From positions 31,198,666 through 31,262,665 of the forward strand of contig NC_092579.1 of assembly GCF_037975245.1 (NCBI RefSeq): a stretch of 64,000 nucleotides of DNA. Reading direction: 5' to 3'. Source of the stretch: Apostichopus japonicus (taxonomy: Eukaryota > Echinodermata > Holothuroidea > Aspidochirotida > Stichopodidae). Positions 36,403 to 46,731 of this stretch are shown piece by piece. Position numbers and translations under genes: made by a program. Below the pieces are notes generated by a model, which was not told where the DNA came from, did no database searches, and saw only the letters and a list, made by a program, of their open reading frames with translations. The number at the start of each line of letters is the position of its first letter. Within the stretch, counting starts at the first letter, position 1.

Positions 36403-36598
36403 GTAGATACTGAAGAAGTGACGGATATGAAGTCATGCTGTCGAGGAAGGAAACTTTCTTTTACAATTTTATTAATTCTTATTCTCATTTCATTATCTGA
36501 CAATAACACGGACGGAGAAATGTACTACATCTCAAACCTGCACATAATCAGAAAGCAAAGCCAGAATATTAAACTGGAGGGTGGAGTGGAGGCAATAA
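36403..36598 (+). CDS. possible exon with a hydrophobic segment
   Basis: An acceptor-like TTTGTCATTTAG and donor-like ATAA/GTAAGT bound a 196-nt open stretch. It includes MKSCCRGRKLSFTILLILIL, a positively charged start followed by about 15 hydrophobic residues, as in a signal peptide or membrane anchor. It lies on the opposite strand, inside the 4.2-kb intron of the minus-strand gene. No partner exon was found. Confidence 0.25.
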
Positions 36599-36602
36599 GT
36601 AA

Positions 36603-38734
36603 GTGTTTACTATTTTGAATACATGTGCTGAAAGTTTCTCCATTTTGTTTATCATTATATTGATGATAACACTAGAGTTTCTGTTAATGGAAAAAAAAAA
36701 TGCCCAATATCTTTGCATTTGTGTAGCAAGTCAGTCAATTTCATAGCAAGATTTGCTCAGGTAAATGGAGCAACAGAGTTCGGAGTGGGTTTAGTGGTAC
36801 TGGATATGTGTTTTGGTGGGGTTACAGACAAAATCTAAGAGATGGGGAATCTAGGTCCCACCCCTGGCTGCATCCAAACAGCAAAATACTAAGTAACTAG
36901 GCGTTAATTTACACATAAATAACAGGTCTTTAATTGAGATGGAGAACAACACACAATAACTGCAATGTTCCTAAATATTCCACTAAAACCCGCCCCCCCC
37001 TCCCATCCTCCCAGACCAATTCTCTCCTAGTCTCATTACGTGTAGGGTTTCCAGAAAGATCTGACCTGACTCGGCGTTAATTTTGTTACAAACTTTTTCA
37101 AGAGTTTCCTCTAAATATATTTATATTTATATCTCTGGGATTATAGGGAAAGATTATCACTGCACAGAACAAAGCCTTATTTGTCAAAACAAACGTGACA
37201 CAATGCGCATACAATTTAAGGGAAACCCCCCCCCAAAAAAAAAAATAATGCACAGTACCATATGGCAAAACTTATGGCAGGTATAATATTGTTTCCAATA
37301 CACTAGTAACTGCACAGCTACTTTGATGATGGGTAAAAGAGCAATTTGCTTTGCGTGAATACTTATTCAGTTCTAGGAAAAAAGGAACGAGCTTGTTATC
37401 CTTACAATATTCACCCCCAAAAAATACTTTACACTAAATCTGAGGACGAAGTACATAAACTTGATGTATTCTTTATGTTATGTATTGCCTTATGTATCAC
37501 TTGAGTGACTCTGAATGGCACAAGCTAGATTGTACCTGACTTGAAGGTAGTAGCTTTATCCCTTTGTGTCCTGTATATTTGTCTTGTTTGTGTCTTGTTT
37601 TGTGTTATGTATTGTTTTGAGCAGTACATGGTATGCATTCATTTCAGAGTTGGAGAATATTCCTCACTTGACTCCCAGGGTTTGAAAGGTACAGTTGTAC
37701 AAGACTGGCTGTGTCATTTGTGGGCGTGGTGTGTTGGTTATTATTGCTGTTGTGGTAAGACCCTGTGAGGGCACTAAGTTGTATTCAGGCTTGTTGAGAT
37801 GCTTGAAGCTTAGCCTGCGAGGCCAACATTTTATATGCAAAAAAACATATATTACTTATTGTCACCACCTGAGTTAATTTGACCAGTAACCGGTTCTGTG
37901 TGGATGTATCGTGGTGCCAGTCTGTACCTGGAGAGCAAGTCAAAGCCCAGTGAAGTAAGTCACATTATTTATCCTTGTTAAGAACATGTGGGGACAGGTG
38001 AACAGTGACATTTTGTTTATTGAAGTGTCACTGTTGTTGTGGGGGTTTGTATCCCGACCTAGGCAACTTTGGCTCTAGCCTAGGGGATATGTCAATAATA
38101 CTTAGTAATATGTGTTACAAGATTATGCAATCAGGGATCACTTTAGAGAGGAGCATTGTGTCTTGGGGTATGGCATGATATTTCAGATACAGAGATTATG
38201 TTCTAGAATAATCCTGGCCATTGAAGCTGCCCTAGGGGTAGAGATAGTATGCATATAGTAAGTGTTGTATTGGAGCAGTTAGTGGGGGCATTATAGAATT
38301 GGGAGCCTTGTGATAATTTAGGACTTGGTGGTGGGTTTATGTAATTATTTATGTTGTTATGTGTTATGCGTTTTCAATATCCCAAAGGGAAATTCACATC
38401 TGCAGGAAGGTTCACTGTGGTTAGGGTTCGTCTTACAAATACCCTCGGGATAATTCCAGAGCATGTATTTAGACAAAATACTAGTTAACGTATTTTGTAC
38501 CCTGCAGTTCTCGACAATCAGCGGAGCAAGAGAGACAAGGGGTGCTGGCCTAAAGAGAAAGTAGCCCAAAAGACGGGAGCTGGTGAAACAGTGACAGCGA
38601 CCTGAAGGTTACCAAACTTTTGGATTGAAATTGTCATTTGAAGATGTGAAAAGAGATCAAGTTTCTTAATTTCTAGAATTTCCTAATGCTATAATTCAAT
38701 CATTCCTAATTTGTGATTTATATGAAGGGTGTAA
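36603..38734. other. non-coding DNA
   Basis: No gene supported. Short ORFs only; a C-rich run near 36990 and an A-rich run near 37235. Confidence 0.5.
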
Positions 38735-38957
38735 TTTCATGAAGGGGTGTTTCAGTCGGTAATTGTATCACTATATTTTTCTGTTCTATACACCCACATG
38801 TTCGAGTTCTATATGAACGGGTGTTTCAGTCGGTAATTGTATCACTATATTTTTCTGTTCTATACACCCACATGTCCGCGTTCTATATGAACGGGTGTTT
38901 CAGTCGGTAATTGTATCAATATATTTTTCTGTTCTATACACCCACATGTCAGAGTTC
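38735..38957 (+). repeat. three-copy tandem repeat, about 75-bp period
   Basis: The phrase GGGTGTTTCAGTCGGTAATT recurs at about 38744, 38819 and 38894, each followed by a T-rich stretch and CACCCACATGT. Copies are nearly identical, so the amplification is recent. Confidence 0.9.
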
Positions 38958-39574
38958 TTTATGGAGTCAAGTACCTAGCTGTTATCCTCGCCTAAATTAA
39001 CAAAGTTAGCATCATTCCCGTGTTGGTCAGGGGAACAGTGACACTTTAACCTTCGGAAAATTCCACTCTCCTCAACTCTGTTGTACTCCATCGCCTTCGG
39101 TAAGACTGAATATTACTAAGTGATATTCCATCATGGTTAGGGATACTTCTTTCCGGGGGTAGGGTGGGGATGGCGGAGACAAAAAATTTAACAACTGCAC
39201 TCATTCAATACAAAAACTTGGCATCAATTCCATATAAGTTAGGTAACATTCTCGCTTGTGAACTACCATAAATAGAACATTTTCACCAAATTTAAACGTC
39301 CCTGATTTATGCTTGACATGATCCTGTTAAACGCGCTCGGGTTTATTTAGCAGCAAAGTAAATCTTTGTACGCAAGACCGACTCATTGGTTAGTTTTGAA
39401 ATTCATTCCAACTTTCTTCGCACATGACCATATCTGTGACCCGCTCGCAAACAATAGTCCTACAACCCACTGTCTCCAGCATACTGCTACCAATAATTTT
39501 ATACAATGCGAGCATCATATCCATCTTGTACTCTCAACGTACCAAACCCAAAAGGAAGAAACTTGAAAATGTAC

Positions 39575-39694
39575 CTGGCTCTTCCTCCTTCTGTATGGCT
39601 TTATGAGACTGAACGACCCTTTGACCTAACATCTTGATCTCTGCTAACAGTCTCTTCACGGATCCTCTGATTTTACTACGCTGTCCTTCAACGT
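39575..39694 (-). CDS. internal exon of an unknown minus-strand gene
   Basis: A 120-nt exon with strong signals: acceptor TTCTTTCTGCTTAG and donor CCAG/GTACAT. Phase 1 reading gives VEGQRSKIRGSVKRLLAEI then KMLGQRVVQSHKAIQKEEEP, a basic amphipathic segment predicted to be helical or coiled-coil. It is phase-compatible with the exon ending at 35305, about 4.2 kb downstream on the minus strand. No family recognised. Confidence 0.5.
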
Positions 39695-39959
39695 CTAAGC
39701 AGAAAGAAGATGGATTAATAATCAATCATGCAAATATGGATTATTATACAACACCTAATTGTAGTCTGGTCATTTGATTGGTCAATTGCTTGTTGATTGC
39801 ATGCAAAATCCGCTCTATTCCACTCTATGAAATAGAACCATGAGTTATACTTTTTTGGTAGCACTTTTTCAATGGTAAGAGAGCAGAGAAACCTGTCTGT
39901 TCAAAACAATCGGTTGCATGAGTGCATTTTACCCGTCTTAATATAATATGTTGCATAAA

Positions 39960-40122
39960 ACAAATAATGAATGGTTTCCATTCGTGCAATAGTGCAAATA
40001 TTTCATTCGTTGAAAGATGTAATTTGTTCCATTCAACTCTGCTGCGCCCGTTGAATGGAACATTCCATCTTTCAACTCATGAAATATTTGCACTATTGCA
40101 CTCATAACCATTCAATATTTGT
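39960..40122. mobile_element. foldback (MITE-like) element, about 163 bp
   Basis: Two arms of about 75 bp are inverted copies (GTGCAATAGTGCAAATATTT on the left and its complement near 40083), with a short centre TCTGCTGCGCCC. The whole unit can fold into one long hairpin. Target duplication unclear. Confidence 0.75.
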
Positions 40123-40123
40123 A

Positions 40124-40206
40124 TAATAATCAATCATGCAAATATGGATTAATAATCAATCACGCAAAGATGGATTAGTAATCAATCACGCAAAGATGCA
40201 TTAATA
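40124..40206 (+). repeat. 30-bp tandem repeat, three units
   Basis: Units of TAATCAATCACGCAAAGATGGAT with small changes follow the foldback element directly. A further partial unit occurs at 39710-39735 on its other side, so the foldback element may have landed inside this minisatellite. Confidence 0.75.
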
Positions 40207-40924
40207 ATCATCGTTGCTTACAGATTTCTCTTTTGTTATACAACCCACGGGGGAAATGAATTCCACCCCACCAAGATGGGGAATACTGTATTTTCACTTT
40301 CGTTAAATGACGTGTTAAATTTTTCCCCATAAGGTCTGTTCATACCACCGTCTCTTATGCTATTGTCGCGTTACAGAGCAGACGTCACTTACTCTTTTCG
40401 TTGGGATCTGGGTAGGAGTTGAAATTTAAGCGCCAATGAATGAGCTGGAGCTTGTGGATTAAACACCAAATGTTTCCTCCCCTACAGCAGTGGGTAGTTT
40501 CACTCAACATTCTATTAAACATGAAATGTAGTGTAAGCAATGAAACTTGAAATTTTCAACATGTTACATGATGTTGCATGTTAGTCGCAATTTAACCTTG
40601 CATCTCATGATATCAAACACTAACATGTTAGGACAGCCCTTGAACAAAGCAATTAAACATACATTAAAGTAATGAAACTATACTCAAATTGACAGTTGAA
40701 TGATCCATTAATTAATAGTTTTGTCATCTCACCTTCATTCTGCCATGGATTGCTTCATTAGTCATCTTAATTCCTTGCATACCTTGAAGGTAGCCATCTT
40801 TATCAATCATATCTCTCCTGAAACTTGCCTAATAAACTCCCTTGTTATGGGATCTTAGCATCTATTAAGATTAAAACATAAGACAAGATGGCAATCTATG
40901 GTACTCATCTCTTTTATGATGGAA

Positions 40925-41615
40925 TGGATCTACAATGAACTTTGACCTTGACCCTAAACAACTGCATAAGTTCTAATTTAAAATTTGTCTCATTATAGTC
41001 AACATATCTGTGGTTTAATGACTTTTTCCAACATGCTGACAAGCAGAAAATGGCTACACTTTCTGGGTATTTGACCTTTCACCTATGACATTTAGACAAT
41101 CACCAAAGATCAAGTTTACAGTACATGGTCAGGCACCTACCCACCAAGTTTGAACCTGATCGGACTAACAGTCTAGGACACTCTTTTGCACAATTTAGAC
41201 CAATTTTAACTTTAACTCAATTGACCCGTTAACTACAAGCCTAAACAGCTAAATCTGTCTTGTTTTAAACTTTGTCTCTTCATTCTCTACATATAATGTG
41301 GTTTAATGCCTTTGTCCAACAAGTTGGCATGCAGAAAATGGCTAAAAACTAATTTTTAGATTTCTTGACCTTCAACCTCTTTGACGTCATCAATCGCGCA
41401 GGCATGAGTTACCTGTAACATGGTCAGGCTCCCACCCACCAAGCTTGAACTCGACAGGACTTGGGGTCTAGGAGGAGTCTGCGACATACTTAATTTTGCT
41501 CACTCACTCACGCACACACGGACACGCACACTCACTCACTCACATTTTTGATGTGGAGTGAAGTACAATATCTCATCTCCCTATTCATTACATGAAGGGA
41601 GATGAGATCAAAACA
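40925..41615 (+). repeat. dispersed repeat with GACCTTTGAC phrases and 3' hairpin
   Basis: Contains CAAGTTTGAACCTGATCGG and a near-copy CAAGCTTGAACTCGACAGG about 300 bp apart, then a CACTCACTCA simple repeat. It closes with a 13-bp perfect stem (41570-41582 and 41596-41608, ATCTCATCTCCCT). Similar in plan to 43182-43805. Family unknown. Confidence 0.5.
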
Positions 41616-42068
41616 AACTCAACACAAGGTTACAAACAGTTCTGCTTTACAGCAAGAAATAGATAGTGGTCTACTTTAAAATGCACTGTGCAGTTTTCAG
41701 TACAGTCAACTGTTTAGAGTGTAAATTTAAAAATCATATCGTTTAAGCAGCTTGTTTTAGCTGCCCACCCGTCCTCCACTCACCCCCACCCCAAATTGAC
41801 TTCTATTTACCTTCCCAATCCTTTACAACTTGAGATAGTTTAAAATATCGTTACCAAGATACAGCGTTACCTTTCAACCAGTTACATTTATGGTAAGTAA
41901 ACATTCGGTTTGGGATTATCCAATAACTTGTCTCAATACATTGCATTTACTTTTCCCAGTCAGTTTCTTATTTTTGAATTGTTTTACAAAAGAATAAAAC
42001 ATAGATAATATGTTGCCAGCTGACAAAACCTTGCTTAAAATAAAACATGTTTAGAGAGTGAAACTTAC

Positions 42069-42200
42069 TTATGACTGGTTAAAATGTCCCTGTAACTATC
42101 GCTACCACTGGACTCCGTGTTCAGAGATGAGCCATGCTTGTACTCGGACTGAGCCGTATCTCCTAAATTTTCTATAGCGACCTTTTGTTGGGAGAATAAA
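42069..42200 (-). CDS. putative upstream exon of the same or another minus-strand gene
   Basis: A 132-nt open stretch between the acceptor TCATCTTCCGCTGCAG and the donor CATAA/GTAAGT. It encodes SQQKVAIENLGDTAQSEYKH then SSLNTESSGSDSYRDILTS, Ser/Asp-rich like the 35-kb exon. It ends in phase 2 whereas the exon at 39694 begins in phase 1, so at least one exon is missing between them, or the two belong to different transcripts. Confidence 0.4.
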
Positions 42201-42576
42201 CTGCAGCGGAAGATGAAAGAAAAGAGAACCAACAATGTAGACAGAGGGTGAAAGAAGAAACTAGAGCACCAATGGTGCGGAAGCTCATTCCTTTTCGAGC
42301 TTAAAAATGTAGGGCCCACAAAACTTTATGGCCCACCAAATTTCAGGCCATTTTTCAGATTCCACCAATTTTGGGCCCATGAGGGATAACCCCCCCCCCC
42401 CCCTCCCTCCGTTAGCAGAATCCTGGCCACACCACTGGCTATAATTCCTATTTTCCCCCTTTAAATCCTATTTTACCAACTCTCTCAAACAATACCACTG
42501 ACCTACCCTATTAAACTTTCTCCCCTCTACCTGAGCAGACCTGAAGCACACCTTGCCAACATTTTGGCTGGCTGCC

Positions 42577-42911
42577 TATGGCAGGCCATCAGTCTCAAAT
42601 CATTGGAGATCGACTTATACCGATTTAAATCGACATATACCAGTTTCCTTCGACATATACCAGTTTCCTTCGACTTATACCAGTTTCATTCTACATATTA
42701 TCGATTTAAATCGACATATACCAGTTTCATTCTACATATCATCGATTTAAATCGACATATACCAGTTTCATTCTTCATATCATCGATTTATTTTACTTAT
42801 CATCGATTTAATTTGGAATATGTTAATGAGCTAAATCGATGAAACTGGTATATGTCGATTTAAATCGGTATAAGTCGATCTCCAATGATTTGAGACTGAT
42901 GGCCCGCCATA
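42577..42911. mobile_element. 335-bp terminal-inverted-repeat element with CGATTTAAATCG palindromes
   Basis: Ends TATGGC(A/G)GGCCATCAGTC in inverted orientation; the inverted repeat runs about 71 bp with one mismatch. Perfect 6-bp flanking repeats GCTGCC (42571-42576 and 42912-42917). The interior has about six tandem phrases CGACATATACCAGTTTC interspersed with the palindrome ATCGATTTAAATCGA. The ends, duplication length and palindrome-rich body match the large element at 31082-32853, so I place both in one group. Confidence 0.9.
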
Positions 42912-43181
42912 GCTGCCTACATACCTCAGGCTCAAAGACTTCTAAGAATCGGCAAGTGCTGATTGGCTGTAGGGCTCTCACGCTTACAGTTCAACAGTTA
43001 ATAACAACTCCCAGTCCTGCTTTAATTCCACTAACAGCCTCTGCAGAGCTTAACCACAAATGTAAACAAACACTGCAGATACTGGGAGACAAATTAAAGG
43101 AGCTTTGGCAAAAGGTGAAGGCTCAGATTTTTTTAAACAATGGGGATTAATTGTAATTAATTAACTTTTGACCAAAAATTA

Positions 43182-43805
43182 TTAGGCATCACCTTATTCA
43201 TACACAATCCAACAATCATCAGTTCAACTTTGAATATGATCCATCAAAATCTTGAGGAGATTGAGATATTTGAAAATATTACAAAGAATGACCCCCGATG
43301 ACCCCCTAAATGACATTTGACCTCAATTTTCCAAACACTCCTCGTAACTCCTATCCCGAGGAACGTTGTGACCAAGTTTCACTATCACTGGCCATACACT
43401 GTACGAACAGGAGCAATTTGAAAATATTGGGCCGGGGCCCGGGACACAAAAGACCCCTAGTTGATCTTTGATCTGAAATTCATGAACACCCTGAAGGTAA
43501 AACTTCCATAGTACTATCGTGACAAACCCTCAACATTGTACCATGGAATCTGTAGGAGAAGAAGCGTTTTGTGTATTTCCACAAAATGGCCCATTACGGC
43601 CCACAGGTGACCTTTGACCCCATATTTCGGACCATCTCTGATGGCCCTATACCCAATGGTCCTTGTGTCCAATTTTCATGAAATTCCATCAAACGTTGTG
43701 TGAGTGGGAGCGGCTTTACCAATTGTTGACGGATAGAGTGATAGAGTGATAGACGCCGCACTGTAACAATAGCTCACACCAGCATGCTGGTATGAGCTAA
43801 AAACC
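43182..43805 (+). repeat. dispersed repeat ending in a 30-nt palindrome
   Basis: Repeated phrases ATGACCCCCTAAATGACATTTGACC and GTGACCTTTGACCCC, then a GATAGAGT tandem, then TAGCTCACACCAGCA facing its complement (43770-43799, one mismatch). The terminal hairpin recalls Helitron-type 3' ends, but no CTRR terminus can be shown. Confidence 0.5.
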
Positions 43806-45527
43806 AAACACACTCAATGAATGTAAAAATATGTACGTCAGGAAGCAGGTGGATGGCAAAATACCTCTTGCGGTAATGAGCTTAAAAATCATCCATCACT
43901 GATAGCAACAACTGCGGTATGCCTTTTAACCCTTTCAATGCCTTAGGTGCTCTCTTGATCATCCTACAACTTTATCATCAAAGTCAGGGCTCTAAGATTG
44001 TCCAAAACTCCAGCAAAATTTGTGCCAAGAGCCAGTAAATATTGAGCAGCTGCAGGAAATGTTAAGGTTTTGATGTACAGTTTTCAAAAAACCACTGAAA
44101 AAAAAGTTGCTCTTAAAATTCTGTCAATTCTACCTGTTTTTTCTCACTCTGGAAACCATGCGCCTTGGTGCCTTTTCACAAGTGTATGTAAATAGCCTTG
44201 TTTTCCTACTAAAACTACAGTTGCCGTAGTGCCCCTGCTATCTCAATGAAAATCAAAGACAATTTCTAATTCTCTCCCTCGAAATAGTGGCTGTGCCCCT
44301 CCGGATTCTTAATGAGGGTACATTATAATAAGCTGGGTACTTAGGTAAAAACTGCAATTGCTGATTCAAGGCACCAAACTGCATTAAATAAAAGCTTTCA
44401 ATATATAAATATCTCTGCATCCTACCCTGTTAGTTTCTGTTACAGCTTATTGTTGCTCCATTTACTGATACTGTTTATATAATAAACTACTTATTATCGA
44501 CTTTTGTTTTCCAAAATATTCTATTTTGATTATTCACGTGTGCAATTACTCCACTGTAATGTTCAACTACAGTAGTAGCAGTGTGGTCTAACAGTTGAAT
44601 GTTAAATGGATTCCAGAGGGGTGAGAAAGGTAGGGATTTGGGACAGGTACAGTGACAGGACTCACATGAGTAAGGATTGGGGAGTACAACAAATACAGCC
44701 CATCATATATGGAGGGACTACGCCTACCTGCGGAAAGAAATATGATGTTTGTCCAGACGAAGGACAGATTTATACTCTAAACTTGACAACTTAGGGAAAA
44801 GGGCAGTAGAACATTTGAAAGAGCTGTTTGCATTAGAAAATAAAGAAAAGTCTATGAAAACCTCCAAAATTCTGGAAGGATACAACAGCTCCTGAAACCC
44901 TACTTCTCTTGTCCCTTGCATCATTGTCCCTGCACCCCACCCCCCCTCTGTCCTTTCACTGCAAATCGCATGGATGCATTCACTAAAATGCCGCTACTTC
45001 GGCCACGTACAGTAGCCGGATAGATTTATAACAATCGAGATATAACATCGAGTTATAAAAAAACAAACACCACCTTTGTTGTTCTACTCCACCTTTTGAC
45101 CTTTTGACATTAAGTATTCCCATATTGACATTAAAAAAAGATGCCTCCCAATAATAAAGTTGGTGTGATTGCCATCAGAAATGTTTGAAAGGATAATTTC
45201 TAATCAATATGGGGTGTTTTCAAGCCACAGCAGCGCAAAGTTTTGGTATTTTGGGGTCTAATCATTAAGTGTATTAAAACCATAAATTACCAGCGTTTGT
45301 GAAAAGTACACTCTTGAGTCGGAAAATAAATGTGAGCAACCATTTCTTGTGAGATATGACGTGTCAAGTGTACCCAAAAAATATCAGTTTTTTTTTACTC
45401 ATTAAGTAAGATAAAGAAAGTGCTGAGTATTATTTTTTTTCAAGTTCGGATTTAAGGATATCACTTTGACGTCTGCATGATTAGCAATACATATTTCAAT
45501 TTGGAATATTTTACTCACATTCACGGC
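43806..45527. other. non-coding DNA
   Basis: No exon, RNA gene or complete element is recognised. Confidence 0.5.
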
Positions 45528-45535
45528 ATATCAGC

Positions 45536-45901
45536 CAGTGGCATAGGAAGGTACTTTTGAGTGGGGGGGCTGAAGACGGATGGCTGGCCTGGGGGAGGGG
45601 TCTAAGGGGAGGGGTGTCCCCCTCCCCTTTGGACTTTTTTTGCATTTCCAGGTGGCCTCAGATGCAATTTGGTGCAATATAGCACACTTCAACCCACCCA
45701 CTCCATTTTGTATATAATTTTGCATTTTCACCTGGCCTTAGATGCTATTTGGTGCTCTAAATGAGATTTTTTTCTCATTTGGAAATGAAAAAGGGGTTTT
45801 CTGACTTGCGAAGCGGGGGGGCGGAATGATACTTCCGCCCCTCCACATTTTTCACTGGGGGGGCTGGCGCCCCCCCAGCCCCCCCGGTTCCTACGCCCTT
45901 G
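45536..45901. mobile_element. non-autonomous hAT-like element, sibling of 6967-7341
   Basis: 366 bp flanked by perfect 8-bp repeats ATATCAGC (45528-45535 and 45902-45909). Ends CAGTGGCATAGGAAGG and CAAGGGCGTAGGAACC match those of the element in the gypsy gag, in opposite orientation. The interior is also alike (CATTTCCAGGTGG and CCACATTTTTCACT phrases). No coding capacity. Confidence 0.92.
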
Positions 45902-46149
45902 ATATCAGCACACGCAGTCCAAGAGTTAACACATTAACGTCTTCATGAAAGCCATACGGTGTAATGGTTCTGACACAACCAAACTATTGCCACGTGCTCA
46001 TGCATGCCTCGCATACCTCATTAATATGGACGTTTCTTGTTTGCATTATTCATCAAAGTCAGTTAACCATAGCGATGCAGCCGTTGAAGATTTTACTGAA
46101 GGCTTTCGTATATGGAATGCAAAAAGGACCACAGCAGCATATACTGCTA

Positions 46150-46290
46150 CTAATGGCATGTACTTCTACTAATTTGAAGTGTACTAATTTGACATGTACT
46201 ACTACTAATTTGACATGTACTACTACTACTACTACTACTACTAAAGTCATGTGTGCTACATCTAAATTGACACGTACTACTACAGATGTC
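46150..46290 (+). repeat. (TAC)n-rich simple repeat
   Basis: ACT/TAC triplets with inserted AATTTGACATG phrases. The V- and T-rich ORFs on each strand are artefacts. Confidence 0.85.
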
Positions 46291-46292
46291 AA

Positions 46293-46295
46293 TAC

Positions 46296-46365
<70 letters not shown>

Positions 46366-46366
46366 A

Positions 46367-46417
<51 letters not shown>
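46293..46417. repeat. (TA)n microsatellite at the 5' edge of a Penelope-like element
   Basis: About 125 bp of TA with few interruptions, ending where the element's 5' repeat begins. Confidence 0.95.
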
Positions 46418-46422
<5 letters not shown>

Positions 46423-46546
46423 TATTTATTTATTTGTTTGCCACAAAAGTACAAAGTGGAGGAAGTCTTCCATATAGTCTATGAATATATATATATATAT
46501 ATATAATATACACATTTTGTACTTCTCATTCAACTGCCAAGTATTG

Positions 46547-46586
46547 CTGACGAAGGTCCCAGGGGGGACCGAAAATTCCAATAGAT
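46547..46586 (+). ncRNA. hammerhead-like motif in the PLE pseudo-LTR, copy 1
   Basis: CTGACGA (46547-46553), an extra A, stem GGTCC/GGACC, GAAA (46571-46574), then a very short AATTC and CAATA. TATTG just before the core pairs with CAATA as stem I. Stem III is practically absent and one extra base sits at stem II, so it is at best a minimal or degraded hammerhead. Confidence 0.4.
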
Positions 46587-46646
46587 TTTCTAAAACTTGT
46601 CAATTATGAGTCATATCTTATTTCTCTGGTTTTCTCTAACAATATA

Positions 46647-46687
<41 letters not shown>

Positions 46688-46731
46688 GGTAGTTCGTGGA
46701 ATAGCGACCCATACTTTATTACAGATACAAC

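Noticed and set aside
42264-42440. Complete hAT-like element ending at CCACACCACTGG
   Set aside because: Only one end is recognisable; no matching left end or 8-bp duplication was found, so it is not listed as an element.
46059-46344. V/T-rich ORFs on both strands
   Set aside because: They are made of (TAC)n triplet repeats.
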